From Hyphomicrobiales bacterium (GTDB lineage Bacteria; Pseudomonadota; Alphaproteobacteria; Rhizobiales; Rhizobiaceae), in assembly GCA_900472925.1 (NCBI GenBank), contig UCJU01000001.1, positions 186,001 through 250,000 of the forward strand: a stretch of 64,000 nt of DNA, given 5' to 3'. Under the pieces are notes generated by a model. It worked only from the letters and a program-made list of their open reading frames with translations. It searched no databases and had not been told where the DNA came from. Every line of letters begins with the position of its first letter. The stretch's first letter is position 1. Below are positions 8,458 to 18,534 of the stretch, one piece after another. The position numbers and the translations under genes are program-made.

Positions 8458-10131
8458 TTAGTTACCGAGAATGCCGGGCAGACGAAGACCTTTTTCCCGG
8501 GCGCAGTCCAGCGCGATGTCATAGCCTGCATCTGCGTGTCGCATCACGCCGGTGGCGGGGTCGTTCCACAGGACTCGGTCCAAACGTCGCGCCGCGTCTT
8601 CCGAACCATCTGCACAGATGACGACACCGGAATGTTGCGAAAAGCCCATGCCCACACCGCCGCCATGGTGCAATGAGACCCATGTGGCGCCAGACGCGGT
8701 ATTGAGGAGTGCGTTCAACAACGGCCAGTCGGAAACGGCGTCCGAACCATCCTTCATCGCTTCCGTCTCGCGGTTGGGAGATGCAACGGAGCCACTGTCC
8801 AGATGGTCGCGACCAATGGCGACGGGGGCCTTCAGCTCACCGCTTTTGACCATCTCGTTGAAGGCGAGCGCCAGACGGTGGCGATCCCCTAGACCTACCC
8901 AGCAGATGCGGGCGGGTAAGCCCTGAAAGGCGATGCGCTCCCGCGCCATGTCCAGCCAGTTGTGCAGGTGGGTGTTGCCCGGCGTCAGTTCCTTCACCTT
9001 AGCATCGGTCTTGTAGATATCCTCGGGATCGCCCGAAAGTGCGGCCCAGCGGAACGGACCGATGCCCCGGCAAAACAGCGGGCGAATATAGGCAGGCACA
9101 AAGCCGGGGAACGCGAAGGCGTTTTCCAAGCCCTCTTCCTTGGCGACCTGGCGGATATTGTTGCCGTAATCCAGCGTCGGAATGCCCGCATTCCAAAAAT
9201 CGACCATGGCCTGCACCTGAAGCTTCATCGAGGCACGGGCAGCGACTTCCACAGCCTTCGGGTCACTTTCCTGTTTGGCGCGCCACTCGGCAACCGTCCA
9301 GCCGACGGGCAGATAGCCGTGAACCGGATCATGCGCCGAGGTCTGGTCGGTAACGATATCGGGGCGGACGCCGCGCTTGACCAGTTCAGGGAAAATCTCC
9401 GCCGCATTGCCGATAAGACCAACAGATTTCGCTTCGCCTGCCTTCGTCCACTGGTCGATCAGTGCCAAAGCTTCGTCCAGCGTATGGGCCTTGGCATCGA
9501 CGTAACGGGTGCGCAGGCGGAAATCGACGCGGGTTTCATCGCATTCCACGGCAAGGCAGCAGGCGCCGGCCATAACGGCGGCCAGCGGCTGTGCGCCGCC
9601 CATGCCACCCAGACCGCCGGTCAATATCCATTTGCCCTTGAGATTGCCGTCATAGTGCTGGCGGCCAGCCTCCACGAAGGTCTCGTAAGTACCCTGCACG
9701 ATGCCCTGCGTCCCGATGTAAATCCACGAACCCGCGGTCATCTGGCCATACATGGCCAGCCCCTTCTTATCCAGTTCGTTGAAGTGCTCCCACGTTGCCC
9801 AATGCGGCACGAGGTTGGAGTTAGCAATAAGTACACGCGGTGCATCCTTGTGGGTGCGGAACACGCCGACAGGCTTGCCGGATTGTACCAGCAGCGTCTC
9901 GTCCTCGTTGAGGTCCTTCAGCGTGGCGACGATGCGGTCGAAATCCTCCCAGGTGCGGGCAGCACGGCCAATACCGCCATAGACGACAAGCTCGTGCGGG
10001 CGCTCGGCCACCTCGGGGTCGAGATTGTTCATCAGCATGCGCAGCGGCGCTTCGGTCATCCAGCTTTTGGCGTTGAGCTGGCAGCCTCGGGGGCTGCGGA
10101 CCTCACGTTCGTTGTGGCGCGGATTGGTCAT
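8458..10131 (-). CDS. hutU: Urocanate hydratase
   Basis: A 557-residue NAD-dependent enzyme converting urocanate to 4-imidazolone-5-propionate, second step of histidine degradation. Typical blocks are [12 protein letters not shown] near the start, [14 protein letters not shown] around residue 175 (nucleotide-binding glycine-rich region), and [13 protein letters not shown] around residue 410 with the conserved Cys. The length is normal for HutU. The ATG at 10131 overlaps the hutG stop by 4 bases and has GGGGAG just upstream, so it is coupled to hutG. Confidence 0.97.
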   Translation of the reverse strand: MTNPRHNEREVRSPRGCQLNAKSWMTEAPLRMLMNNLDPEVAERPHELVVYGGIGRAARTWEDFDRIVATLKDLNEDETLLVQSGKPVGVFRTHKDAPRVLIANSNLVPHWATWEHFNELDKKGLAMYGQMTAGSWIYIGTQGIVQGTYETFVEAGRQHYDGNLKGKWILTGGLGGMGGAQPLAAVMAGACCLAVECDETRVDFRLRTRYVDAKAHTLDEALALIDQWTKAGEAKSVGLIGNAAEIFPELVKRGVRPDIVTDQTSAHDPVHGYLPVGWTVAEWRAKQESDPKAVEVAARASMKLQVQAMVDFWNAGIPTLDYGNNIRQVAKEEGLENAFAFPGFVPAYIRPLFCRGIGPFRWAALSGDPEDIYKTDAKVKELTPGNTHLHNWLDMARERIAFQGLPARICWVGLGDRHRLALAFNEMVKSGELKAPVAIGRDHLDSGSVASPNRETEAMKDGSDAVSDWPLLNALLNTASGATWVSLHHGGGVGMGFSQHSGVVICADGSEDAARRLDRVLWNDPATGVMRHADAGYDIALDCAREKGLRLPGILGN

Positions 10132-10943
10132 GATGGTCTCCCCTTATCGTTGGCGTGCAGCGCGAAGTCTTCCATGCGCGTCAGAATGTCTTTGAGGTGA
10201 ATGCGAAGCTTTCCAGCTTTTTCAACGTCATAGGCGAAGGGTGGTGCTTCCGTTTCCAGATGCGTGCATTGCGCCAGCTCCATCTGAATGGCGTGAACAC
10301 CGCTATATGGCTTTCCATATTCCCGCGTCGTCCAGCCACCCTTGAAGCGCCCGTTGAGCACAGAGGTGTAGCCCTGGGCATACGCTGTCACATCGACGGC
10401 AATGGCTTCGATGGCGGGATCGCAGGTGCGGCCCATATCTGTGCCGATATTGAAATCGGGCAGCGCGCGGTCGAACAGGAATGGGATGTGCGAGCGGATG
10501 GAGTGGCAATCATAGAGAATGGCGATGCCATGGATGGCTTTTACCCTCGCGATTTCCGCTGCAAGGGCTTCGTGGTAGGGCGCATGAAATGTCGCCAGCC
10601 GGTGGGCGATATCCGCTTGCGTCGGCTCTTGCCCCTCTTTCCAGATCGGCTTGCCATCGAAATCCGTATCAGGCACCAGACCGGTCGTGTTCTGACCGGG
10701 GTAAAGGCTGGAGCCCTGCGGGTCGCGATTGGCGTCGATGACATAGCGGTGGAACGTCGCGCGCACCGTGGTCGTATTCTCCAGCAGTCCTGCATAGAGA
10801 TCGTGAATGTGCCAGTCGGTATCGGCCAGCATTTTGCCGTTATCGTTCAGGCGCTCGCGGATATCTGAGGGCACATCGGTTCCCGTGTGCGGTAGGCCGA
10901 GAATGATCGGCGAGGAGCCTTGGTGAGTTTCAAAAACGGGCAT
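10128..10943 (-). CDS. hutG: N-formylglutamate deformylase
   Basis: A 271-residue amidohydrolase releasing formate from N-formylglutamate to give glutamate, last step of the HutF/HutG route. It starts [25 protein letters not shown] and carries [10 protein letters not shown] (about residue 135), a likely metal site. Two ATGs compete: 10949 forms an ATGA overlap with hutH, but GGAGG lies 7 bases before the ATG at 10943 and only 1 base before 10949, so 10943 is preferred. Third gene of the hutIHGUD operon. Confidence 0.93.
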   Translation of the reverse strand: MPVFETHQGSSPIILGLPHTGTDVPSDIRERLNDNGKMLADTDWHIHDLYAGLLENTTTVRATFHRYVIDANRDPQGSSLYPGQNTTGLVPDTDFDGKPIWKEGQEPTQADIAHRLATFHAPYHEALAAEIARVKAIHGIAILYDCHSIRSHIPFLFDRALPDFNIGTDMGRTCDPAIEAIAVDVTAYAQGYTSVLNGRFKGGWTTREYGKPYSGVHAIQMELAQCTHLETEAPPFAYDVEKAGKLRIHLKDILTRMEDFALHANDKGRPS

Positions 10944-10945
10944 CC

Positions 10946-12481
10946 TCATGCCTCCAGGTTTGGCAGAATGCCATCGGAGATGACAGACACCAATGCCCCG
11001 GATGCGACAAGTTCGGACGCTGCTTTCAGATCAGGGGCCATGTAGCGGTCGTCATCCAGACATGGGATGACGTTGCGCAGCACGGCCATCGCCTTTTGTA
11101 GCTCCGGGCTCGTCTTCAACGGACCGCGCAGCTCTACGCCCTGAACGGCAGACAGCGCCTCGATGCCCAGAATGGCAAACAGGTTGTCCGTCATCGCCAG
11201 CAGGCGGCGTGCACCATGGCAGGCCATGGACACATGGTCTTCCTGGTTGGCGGATGTCGGCGTGGAATCGACCGATGCCGGATGCGACATCTGCTTGTTC
11301 TCGCTCATCAAGGCAGCAGAAGTGACCTCCGCGATCATCAGGCCGGAATTCAATCCGGGTTTCTTCGACAGGAAGGCGGGAAGGCCGTAGGACAAGGCGG
11401 GATCGACCAGAAGCGCAATGCGACGCTGAGCGATCGCGCCGATTTCGCAGATGGCAAGCGCCGTCTGGTCGGCGGCAAAGGCCACCGGCTCGGCATGGAA
11501 ATTGCCGCCTGATACGACAGAATTGTCCGAAAGCACCAGCGGATTGTCGGTGACGGCATTGGCTTCGATTTGCAACGTGTGTGCGACGTGGCGCAGAAGG
11601 TCGAGGCAGGCGCCGTCCACTTGCGGCTGACATCTGATGCAATAGGGGTCCTGCACCCGCTCGTCGCCTTCGATATGGCTGACGCGAATTTCCGAACCCT
11701 CCAGCAGATTGCGAAGGGCTGCACCTGCATCGATCTGGCCCTTGTGGCCACGCAGGGTGTGGATATCAGGGTGAAATGGCGCGGATGAGCCCATGGCCGC
11801 ATCGGTGGATAGAGCGCCGGTAATCAGCGCCGCTTGGGCGGCGCGGTGGGTGCGGAATAGTCCTGCGAGCGCAAGAGCCGTGGAGGTCTGTGTGCCGTTT
11901 ATCAGCGCCAGCCCTTCTTTGGCGGTCAGCACCACAGGCGTCAGCCCTGCCTTGGAGAGCGCTTCAGCCGCGGGCAGCAAGGAGCCGCCATAATAAGCTT
12001 CGCCTTCCCCCATCATCACGGCAGCCATGTGGGCCAGCGGCGCGAGATCACCGGACGCACCGACCGAACCCTTTTCCGGGATCGACGGGATCACGCCCTT
12101 TTCCAGCATGCCCTCGATCAGCCGCACCAGCTCCAGCCGCACGCCGGATGCACCGCGACCGAGCGAAATCAGCTTCAGCGTCATGATCAGGCGCACGACA
12201 TTTTCCGGTAGTGCTGACCCTACACCGCAGCAATGTGACAGGATGAGATTGCGCTGGAGGGTGGCGACATCGGCAGCATCGATCTTGATCGATGCCAGTT
12301 TGCCGAAACCCGTGTTGATACCATAGACAGGGGCATTGCCCGCCGCGATCTCGGCAATGCGTTTTGCCGCCCGCTCAATGCCCGCATCGAAGGATGGATC
12401 GAGCTTTGCCGAACCATTGTTCCAATAGATATCAGCGAGATCGGCAAGCTGCACGGAACCGGGGTGAAGCGTGATGGTCAT
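10946..12481 (-). CDS. hutH: Histidine ammonia-lyase
   Basis: A 511-residue enzyme that removes ammonia from histidine to give urocanate. The ASG triad that cyclises to the MIO cofactor is at residues 142-144 in [14 protein letters not shown]. Also visible are [12 protein letters not shown] near residue 53 and [14 protein letters not shown] near 410. The ATG at 12481 gives the standard length and overlaps the hutI stop by 4 bases; an extension reaching 12775 would run back through hutI and is rejected. Confidence 0.97.
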   Translation of the reverse strand: MTITLHPGSVQLADLADIYWNNGSAKLDPSFDAGIERAAKRIAEIAAGNAPVYGINTGFGKLASIKIDAADVATLQRNLILSHCCGVGSALPENVVRLIMTLKLISLGRGASGVRLELVRLIEGMLEKGVIPSIPEKGSVGASGDLAPLAHMAAVMMGEGEAYYGGSLLPAAEALSKAGLTPVVLTAKEGLALINGTQTSTALALAGLFRTHRAAQAALITGALSTDAAMGSSAPFHPDIHTLRGHKGQIDAGAALRNLLEGSEIRVSHIEGDERVQDPYCIRCQPQVDGACLDLLRHVAHTLQIEANAVTDNPLVLSDNSVVSGGNFHAEPVAFAADQTALAICEIGAIAQRRIALLVDPALSYGLPAFLSKKPGLNSGLMIAEVTSAALMSENKQMSHPASVDSTPTSANQEDHVSMACHGARRLLAMTDNLFAILGIEALSAVQGVELRGPLKTSPELQKAMAVLRNVIPCLDDDRYMAPDLKAASELVASGALVSVISDGILPNLEA

Positions 12482-13734
12482 GATGTGATCCGTCCCTTGA
12501 AAATACGGGCATGAAGCGGGTTGAAACCGATGCGGTAGACGAGCTCGGCGGGACGCTCGATATCCCAGATGGCGAAATTGGCGGATTTCCCGACTTCCAG
12601 CGTGCCGGTTTCTGGGAGCAGCCCGAGCGCCTTTGCGGCGTTGCGCGTTGTCGCCGTCAGGCATTCCTCGACCGTCAGGCGGAACAGGGTCGCGCCCATG
12701 TTCATGGTCAACAACAGCGAGGTCAGAGGGGATGTGCCGGGGTTGCAGTCGGTGGCGAGCGCGATATCGGCACACACATCGCGGAGAGCCTGAACCGGCG
12801 GCACCTGCGTTTCGCGAAGCGCATAGAACGCGCCGGGCAACAACACTGCGATGGTTCCGGCGTTTGCGAGTGCCTTGGCGCCCGCCTTATCCAGATATTC
12901 CAGATGATCTGCGGACAGTGCGCGGTAGGACGCGGCGAGTTGTGAACCGCCAAGGTTAGAAAGCTGCTCCGCATGCAGCTTTACCGGCAGGCCCAGCGAC
13001 TTGGCTTTCTCGAAAACCGTGCGCATCTCTTCAACGGAAAAAGCGATGCCTTCGCAAAAGCCATCGACAGCGTCGATCAGGCCGTCTGCATGGCCGCGCT
13101 CCATTCCAGGTAAAACAACGTCTGCTATGTAATCTGCGTTACGACCTTTATAGTCCGAAGGTGTTGCGTGTGCAGCGAGATAGCTGGTGACGATATGCAC
13201 GGGTCGCAATGTTCCCAGCTTGCGCGCCACGCGCAGCATTTTCAATTCGGTTTCGATGTCTAGGCCGTAGCCGGATTTGATCTCAATGGTGGAGACCCCT
13301 TCCGCTAGCAACGCATCCAGTCGCGGTAAAGCCTGTGCAACCAGCTCGTCTTCGCCCAGCGCCCGCGTATCGCGAACCGATGAGACGATGCCACCGCCTG
13401 CCTTGGCAATCTCTTCATAGCTTGCGCCATTCAACCGCATTTCGAATTCCATGGCGCGATTGCCGCCGAAGACGAGGTGGGTGTGACAGTCGATCAGGGC
13501 AGGCGTAATCCAGCGTCGCTTGCAATCGATGCTATCTGCGGTGTGCCCGAATTCAGCGGGCAACTCCGTTTGAGCGCCAACAAAGACAATCCGGCCATCC
13601 TGGACGGCAATCACCCCGTCTTCAAGGATCCCGAGGCCGGACATCGAGGGATCGAGCGTGGCGACGCGCGCGTTGCGCCACACCGAAACGGCCGTCTGGG
13701 ACATGGTGTTTTCTGGAATGGAGTTGCCGGTCAT
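12478..13734 (-). CDS. hutI: Imidazolonepropionase
   Basis: A 418-residue zinc or iron amidohydrolase that opens imidazolone propionate to N-formimino-glutamate. The metal motif [13 protein letters not shown] is near residue 80 and [11 protein letters not shown] near 250. The ATG at 13734 is preceded by AGGAAGGGG at a 9-base distance; a later ATG at 13704 is possible and a TTG at 13740 less likely. First gene of the minus-strand hut operon; the palindrome at 13763-13776 lies about 29 bases upstream, so it probably controls this start. Confidence 0.95.
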   Translation of the reverse strand: MTGNSIPENTMSQTAVSVWRNARVATLDPSMSGLGILEDGVIAVQDGRIVFVGAQTELPAEFGHTADSIDCKRRWITPALIDCHTHLVFGGNRAMEFEMRLNGASYEEIAKAGGGIVSSVRDTRALGEDELVAQALPRLDALLAEGVSTIEIKSGYGLDIETELKMLRVARKLGTLRPVHIVTSYLAAHATPSDYKGRNADYIADVVLPGMERGHADGLIDAVDGFCEGIAFSVEEMRTVFEKAKSLGLPVKLHAEQLSNLGGSQLAASYRALSADHLEYLDKAGAKALANAGTIAVLLPGAFYALRETQVPPVQALRDVCADIALATDCNPGTSPLTSLLLTMNMGATLFRLTVEECLTATTRNAAKALGLLPETGTLEVGKSANFAIWDIERPAELVYRIGFNPLHARIFKGRITS

Positions 13735-13762
13735 GCTCAATTTCCCCTTCCTTTATGTTTAA

Positions 13763-13776
13763 TATGTATATACATA
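13763..13776. promoter_or_regulatory. HutC-type operator between hutI and hutF
   Basis: A perfect 14-base palindrome, TATGTATATACATA, stands between the divergent hutI (29 bases away) and hutF (47 bases away) starts. Its core TGTATATACA matches the known HutC (GntR family) operator form TGTA-N2-TACA. Inference: urocanate-responsive repression of both transcripts from one site. No hutC gene is in this window. Confidence 0.75.
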
Positions 13777-13822
13777 ATGAAGAGCGAGGCAAGAGCCGTG
13801 ATATTAAAAATGGGGAGCCGGG

Positions 13823-15166
13823 ATGAGCCTTCATGCTGAAAGCGCTTTGTTGTCAGAGGGTTGGGCGCAAAATGTCCGCTTTGACATTGCGGACGGGCGG
13901 ATTGCCTCTCTTGAGGTTGATGTCGAAGCGAACGCTGATGACGAGCGGGTGAAGGTCATCGTCCCCGCGATGCCAAACTTGCACAGCCATGCCTTTCAAC
14001 GGGCAATGGCAGGCATGGTGGAAACCCGTGGAAGCACCGCAGACAGTTTCTGGAGCTGGCGCACGCTGATGTATCGTTTTGCGCAAACGATGACGCCCGA
14101 CCAGGTTGAGGCGGTGGCCGCTCAGCTCTATATGGAAATGCTGGAGGCGGGCTTTGGTCGTGTCGGAGAGTTCCATTATCTTCACCACGACATGGATGGC
14201 GGCCATTACGCCAACATCGCAGAGCTTGCGGAGCGCATAGCGGCTGCCGCCTCGCAAACGGGCATTGCCTTGACGCTGCTGCCGGTCCTTTACGCTCATT
14301 CGGGGTTTGGTGGTCTGGACCCGGTCGAAGGGCAGCGTCGCTTCATCAATTCTACGGATAGTTTTGCGCGTCTGTTCGATGGCTGCCGTGAGGCGGTAGC
14401 GGCATTGCCGAACAGCGTGGTTGGCGTCGCACCCCACAGCCTGCGGGCCGTGACACCGGAAGAGCTTGCAATCGCGTCGCAAATCGCCCCGAACGCGCCC
14501 CTGCACATTCACATCGCGGAACAGGTCAAAGAAGTTAAAGACTGCATCGCATGGTCGGGTAGCCGTCCTGTTCAATGGTTACTGGACAACAACGATGTCA
14601 CGGATCGCTCGTGCCTTATTCATGCGACGCATATGACACCGCAGGAAACGATGGACGTTGCAAGGGCAGGTGCGGTTGTGGGGCTTTGTCCCATCACCGA
14701 AGCGAACCTTGGTGACGGCACCTTTGCCGCGCCGCAATTTCTGGCCGCCGGTGGTCTGTTCGGTATCGGCTCTGACAGCAACGTCATGATCGGGATCGGC
14801 GATGAGTTGCGGCAGCTGGAATATTCGCAGCGACTGTCGCACCGCGCGCGCAACGTCATTGCGCCTGCCAATGGCTCCACGGGCCGTACCTTGTTTGATG
14901 CCGCACTGCGTGGCGGCGCGCAGGCTCTGGGCGCGAAGGTCGCTATAGCGCAGGGTTATCCGGCCGATTTCGTCTCGTTGAATGTCGAGAACGCGCCCTA
15001 TCTCGAAGGTGATCACCTGCTTGACGGATGGATTTTCGGCAATCTGGTCAAGCCCGAGACTGTCTGGATCAATGGCGACGTCGTCGTGCGCCAAGGCCGA
15101 CATATCCAACGCGACGCTATCTCAAGGCGTTTCCAAGCGGCGATGAGGCAGCTTTTATCGATGTAG
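13823..15166 (+). CDS. hutF: Formimidoylglutamate deiminase
   Basis: A 447-residue amidohydrolase that turns N-formimino-glutamate into N-formylglutamate and ammonia, the step between HutI and HutG. MPNLHSHAFQRAMAGM (about residue 50) gives the HxH metal pair, HIHIAEQ (about 228) and the SDSNVMIGIGDELRQLE block (about 315) complete the site and are typical of HutF. The ATG at 13823 follows GGGAGCCGGG. It is divergent from hutIHGUD and shares the operator at 13763-13776. Its presence shows the organism uses the five-step pathway. Confidence 0.93.
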   Translation: MSLHAESALLSEGWAQNVRFDIADGRIASLEVDVEANADDERVKVIVPAMPNLHSHAFQRAMAGMVETRGSTADSFWSWRTLMYRFAQTMTPDQVEAVAAQLYMEMLEAGFGRVGEFHYLHHDMDGGHYANIAELAERIAAAASQTGIALTLLPVLYAHSGFGGLDPVEGQRRFINSTDSFARLFDGCREAVAALPNSVVGVAPHSLRAVTPEELAIASQIAPNAPLHIHIAEQVKEVKDCIAWSGSRPVQWLLDNNDVTDRSCLIHATHMTPQETMDVARAGAVVGLCPITEANLGDGTFAAPQFLAAGGLFGIGSDSNVMIGIGDELRQLEYSQRLSHRARNVIAPANGSTGRTLFDAALRGGAQALGAKVAIAQGYPADFVSLNVENAPYLEGDHLLDGWIFGNLVKPETVWINGDVVVRQGRHIQRDAISRRFQAAMRQLLSM

Positions 15167-15259
15167 CGCCTTTAAAAGACGCTGCACCATGTTTCCGCTG
15201 GGCTTGACTTGGTGCGATGGCTCATCGAGTCATGGGCGTCCAGGGAGTTCAAAAACAAA

Positions 15260-16189
15260 ATGCCCAAGTTTCTTCGCCAGCTTTCGCCCACGGGTTTGGG
15301 TGTGGTCGTCATGCTGCTCGGCATGTTCCTTTTCGCGTTGAACGATGCCATGGGAAAATGGCTGGTTTCGACCTATAGTCTTGGCCAAGTCATTCTGTTG
15401 CGCAGCGCTGCCGCCATCATCGTGCTTTTACCGATTTTATGGCGCGCTGGTTTGACCAGTGTGGTCAAGGTCGAACGTCCGGTTCTGCAGGCGGCACGCG
15501 TGTTTTTCTCCACCGCCGAACTCTTCTGCTTTTACTTCGCTGTCGCCGCATTGCCCCTGGCTGATGTCATGACCTATTGGCTGGCGGCCCCCATTTACGT
15601 TGCGGCACTGTCTCCATTTCTCTTAGGCGAAAAGGTCGGCTGGCGGCGTTGGACGGCGATCGGTATCGGCTTCATCGGCGTTATGATCGCTCTGAAACCC
15701 AGCGCTGCCAGCTTCACACCAGCGGCCTTGTTTTCCATTCTCGGCAGTGCTGCCTTCGCCTTCATGATGCTTTCAGGTCGTCAGCTGAGACATACGCCGG
15801 ATACGGTTCTGGCATTCTGGCAGATTATGGGTGCTGCTGTCGCCGGTGTCGTGGCGGTTGCCTTCACGCCATCCGGCTGGGTGCCGTTACACTCCAGTTT
15901 CGACCTGATGCTTCTTTCCCTGCTGGGTATCGTCGCCATGACGGCGCATGTGTTGGTCAACCGATCGCTGAAGCTTGCCGATGCCGCCACGGTTGCGCCA
16001 CTACAATACACATTGCTGCTATGGGCCGTGGTGCTCGGCTGGCTGATCTTCGGAGATGTGCCGCAGCCCAGCATCGTCATCGGTGCGGGGCTGATCGTGG
16101 TGGCTGGCCTCTATATCTTCTTCCGTGAAAACACCTTGAAGCGGCGGCAGGCAAAGTCGGCAAGTCCGCCGCTGGATGACATCGTATAA
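15260..16189 (+). CDS. EamA/DMT family transporter
   Basis: A 309-residue inner-membrane protein with about ten hydrophobic helices in two EamA repeats (roughly residues 15-140 and 155-290). Members export amino acids or other metabolites; the substrate cannot be read from sequence. The ATG at 15260 (MPKFLRQL) is chosen over a TTG at 15209. It follows hutF in the same direction at 93 bases, so it could be read from the hut promoter, but nothing else ties it to histidine. The C-terminus is basic and probably cytosolic. Confidence 0.85.
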   Translation: MPKFLRQLSPTGLGVVVMLLGMFLFALNDAMGKWLVSTYSLGQVILLRSAAAIIVLLPILWRAGLTSVVKVERPVLQAARVFFSTAELFCFYFAVAALPLADVMTYWLAAPIYVAALSPFLLGEKVGWRRWTAIGIGFIGVMIALKPSAASFTPAALFSILGSAAFAFMMLSGRQLRHTPDTVLAFWQIMGAAVAGVVAVAFTPSGWVPLHSSFDLMLLSLLGIVAMTAHVLVNRSLKLADAATVAPLQYTLLLWAVVLGWLIFGDVPQPSIVIGAGLIVVAGLYIFFRENTLKRRQAKSASPPLDDIV

Positions 16190-16948
16190 TCAGCGCGCCA
16201 GCCAACCACCGTCGACAGGCAGCACAGTGCCGTGAATATAGTTCGACGCGCTGGATGCCAGAAATACCGCGGCCCCGCCGATCTCTTCCGGCTGACCCCA
16301 GTGCCCGGCAGGAATGCGGGCCAGAATGGCTGCATTGCGATCCGGGTCGTTGCGCAGGGCTTCCGTGTTGTTGGTGTCGAAATAGCCGGGTGCGATGGCG
16401 TTGACGTTGATGCCCTTCGAGGCCCACTCGCAGGCCAGGAGGCGCGTCAGGCCAGCCAGTCCGCTCTTGGATGCTGTGTAGGAAGGAATGCGAATTCCAC
16501 CCTGAAACGACAAAAGTGAGGCGATATTGATGATCTTGCCTGGCTTGTTTTCCGCGACAAGATGACGGGCAAAGGCTTGGCTGAGAAAGAAAACCGTCTT
16601 CAGGTTCACATCCATCACTGCGTCCCAATCAGCTTCGGTGAAGTCCAGTGAATCGGCGCGTTTGATTATGCCCGCATTGTTGACGAGAATATCGGCACTG
16701 CCAGCCATGCGGATGGTTTCACTGATGATCTCGCCAACGGGTGCAATGGATGACAGGTCGGCTTTTATGCTGAAACTCTTGCCGCCCATCGCAGCAATTG
16801 CTGCTTCCGTCTCTGACATGGACGAGCGCCCCACAAGGGCCACCGTGGCTCCGGCACCTGCAAGAGCAGCGGCAATACCCTGTCCCAGCCCGGTATTGGC
16901 GCCTGTGACGATGGCCGTCTTACCGGTCAGGTCGAAGGAAATCGTCAT
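16190..16948 (-). CDS. kduD: 2-dehydro-3-deoxy-D-gluconate 5-dehydrogenase (SDR)
   Basis: A 252-residue short-chain dehydrogenase. The NAD-binding TGANTGLGQGIA (residues about 15-27), NNAG (about 87) and the catalytic YTASKSG (about 155) are intact, and the C-terminal VDGGWLAR is characteristic of KduD. KduD reduces 2,5-diketo-3-deoxygluconate in pectin/uronate breakdown. GGAG precedes the ATG at 16948 by 7 bases. No kduI or other uronate gene adjoins it, so the substrate call is by family only; a related deoxygluconate dehydrogenase is possible. A palindrome at 17050-17062 may be its operator. Confidence 0.8.
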   Translation of the reverse strand: MTISFDLTGKTAIVTGANTGLGQGIAAALAGAGATVALVGRSSMSETEAAIAAMGGKSFSIKADLSSIAPVGEIISETIRMAGSADILVNNAGIIKRADSLDFTEADWDAVMDVNLKTVFFLSQAFARHLVAENKPGKIINIASLLSFQGGIRIPSYTASKSGLAGLTRLLACEWASKGINVNAIAPGYFDTNNTEALRNDPDRNAAILARIPAGHWGQPEEIGGAAVFLASSASNYIHGTVLPVDGGWLAR

Positions 16949-17049
16949 CCTGTGTCTCCATTCGTCGAACTTTTGTCTTTCGTCTCTATCGCAGGGCGCG
17001 AGTTCAAGCAAGAAACAAATAGTATGTCTCGATAAAATGATATGATAAC

Positions 17050-17062
17050 TGTACTACGTACA
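17050..17062. promoter_or_regulatory. Candidate GntR-type operator upstream of kduD
   Basis: TGTAC-TAC-GTACA is a 13-base inverted repeat about 100 bases upstream of the kduD start. The TGTAC/GTACA arms resemble operators of FadR-subfamily GntR regulators that often control uronate genes. The link to kduD is inference. Confidence 0.45.
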
Positions 17063-17170
17063 ACTTAAGTTTGTAAATGGGCTTGAATCATTTGAGATTG
17101 GGCGGCCAAAGGGCTGATAAAACAACTTTCATCTTGACGAAGTCACGCAGTTGAGAGACTAACAAGGGCA

Positions 17171-17256
17171 TTCCAGTCCCCTGACATCGGGATTTGGAAA
17201 CTGAACTTTGGTGCCGGGCCCCTCTGGCGAGAGTTTTACGGCGCTCTCGCGATGTC
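17171..17256 (+). promoter_or_regulatory. Possible structured 5' leader of the DUF475/TerC gene
   Basis: GACATCG at 17183-17189 is complementary to CGATGTC at 17250-17256. Inside, GCGAGAG at 17227-17233 pairs with CTCTCGC at 17244-17250. The first segment can instead lie in the loop of a local hairpin formed by TTCCA (17171) and TGGAA (17194), so two folds exclude each other, as in a riboswitch. TerC relatives are often manganese-riboswitch controlled, but I do not see the GGGGAGUA core of the yybP-ykoY class. Existence of a functional RNA is unproven. Confidence 0.35.
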
Positions 17257-17385
17257 GGTACCGCCTGCTTATGACGCCGGCGGATTTAAACCCATGAAAA
17301 ATCTGACCATGCATTCCATGCGTGCGCTTTGTTCCATGCCTGCGCCACGTTTTCCCGTTCGCCCAGCCAGCACGGGAGCCCTGTG

Positions 17386-18492
17386 ATGACACCGACAACA
17401 AAATCCACGCTCACCTATTTCAAGTGGGCCTTCATCGTGACGATCGTCGGCCTCATCCTGGGCGGCTATCTCGGCTGGCAGATGACGGGCACAGTCAGCG
17501 GTACCGCGACGATCTTCTTCATTTGCGCGGTTCTGGCAGTCCTCGAAATCTCATTGTCCTTTGATAATGCCATCGTCAATGCCAACAAGCTGAAAGACAT
17601 GACGCCGGAATGGCAGCATCGCTTTCTGACTTGGGGCATTCTCATCGCCGTTTTCGGCATGCGTATCGTCTTCCCGCTGCTCATCGTCGTCATTGCGGCC
17701 AATGTCGGCCCATGGACGGCCATGGTGATGGCGGCAACCGAACCGGATCGCTATGCCCAAATCATGAAGGACGCGCATCTACCGATCGCTGCCTTCGGTG
17801 GCACCTTCCTGATGATGGTCGGTCTCAGCTTCTTCTTCGACCACGAAAAAGAAATCCACTGGGTTCGCTGGTTTGAGGAGAAGATCGCGACCTACTCCTC
17901 CATCAAGGGCATCGAGATCGCTTTTGTTCTGATTGTCATGCTGGTGTTCTCGCGCATTATAGCCAACAGCGCTGATCCGGCTCTTGGACCGGAAGCAGCC
18001 AACCTCTTCTTCAGTTCGGCGATCTGGGGTCTGTTGACCTTCCTTCTTGTGGAAGTCCTCGGCGGTATTCTGGACCGCAGCCAGCAGGTTCTGGAAGGTG
18101 CGGCAAAGGGTGGCTTCGGCGCGTTTCTCTACCTCGAAGTGTTGGATGCCAGCTTCTCCTTCGATGGCGTCATCGGCGCTTTCGCACTGACCTCCAACCT
18201 CTTCATCATTGCCATCGGTCTTGGCATCGGTGCCATGTATGTGCGCTCCATGACCATCATGCTGGTCGAAAAAGGAACGCTGGCCGAGTATCGCTATCTC
18301 GAGCATGGCGCCTTCTATGCCATCCTCATCCTCTCGGTCATCATGTATGTGCAGAGCCTCGTCCATATCCCCGAAGTCATCACGGGTCTCGGTGGCGCAA
18401 CGCTGATCGGCATCTCGCTCTGGTCTTCGATCCGCTACAACAAGCGCGAACGTGCTCACGAAATCGAGGCTGGGCGGAGTTCGGCAGTTTAA
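17386..18492 (+). CDS. DUF475 family (TerC superfamily) integral membrane protein
   Basis: A 368-residue polytopic membrane protein. Two TerC-type acidic motifs are visible: SLSFDNAIVNANKL near residue 60 and DASFSFDGVIGAF near residue 260, each with the FDN/FDG aspartate inside the membrane. TerC-superfamily proteins are implicated in metal ion (notably manganese) efflux; DUF475 itself has no firm function. The ATG at 17386 is preceded by GGGAG; a longer reading from 17329 is less likely. The long leader upstream suggests regulated expression. Alone in its transcript as far as can be seen. Confidence 0.85.
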   Translation: MTPTTKSTLTYFKWAFIVTIVGLILGGYLGWQMTGTVSGTATIFFICAVLAVLEISLSFDNAIVNANKLKDMTPEWQHRFLTWGILIAVFGMRIVFPLLIVVIAANVGPWTAMVMAATEPDRYAQIMKDAHLPIAAFGGTFLMMVGLSFFFDHEKEIHWVRWFEEKIATYSSIKGIEIAFVLIVMLVFSRIIANSADPALGPEAANLFFSSAIWGLLTFLLVEVLGGILDRSQQVLEGAAKGGFGAFLYLEVLDASFSFDGVIGAFALTSNLFIIAIGLGIGAMYVRSMTIMLVEKGTLAEYRYLEHGAFYAILILSVIMYVQSLVHIPEVITGLGGATLIGISLWSSIRYNKRERAHEIEAGRSSAV

Positions 18493-18493
18493 T

Positions 18494-18534
18494 CCTCTGA
18501 AATATTCTCTCGCCTTCAGAGGTGAAAGAATATT
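18494..18534 (+). other. Two mutually exclusive hairpins after the DUF475 gene
   Basis: CCTCTGA (18494-18500) pairs with TCAGAGG (18516-18522); AATATTCT (18501-18508) pairs with AGAATATT (18527-18534). The two stems interlock, so only one or a pseudoknot can form. No T-tract follows, hence not a clear terminator. Confidence 0.4.

Larger units (their letters stand above)
16949..17385. other. 437-base intergenic region between kduD and the DUF475 gene
   Basis: A divergent promoter region with no credible gene. The left 100 bases are AT-rich and hold a palindrome at 17050-17062 near kduD. From 17171 to 17300 the DNA becomes GC-rich with several complementary segments that suggest a structured leader for the downstream gene (separate entry). 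A possible TTGACG hexamer is at 17133-17138. Confidence 0.6.

Noticed and set aside
8962-10200. A 412-codon open frame on the plus strand opposite hutU
   Set aside because: It is the antisense shadow of a highly conserved enzyme in GC-rich DNA and has no recognisable domain or ribosome site.
10946-12775. A longer 609-residue HutH
   Set aside because: The extra 98 residues are hutI sequence in another frame; the ATG at 12481 fits the family length and the 4-base overlap.
17171-17256. yybP-ykoY manganese riboswitch before the DUF475 gene
   Set aside because: The GGGGAGUA core and its usual partner loop are not present, so the known class cannot be claimed; kept only as an unclassified leader.
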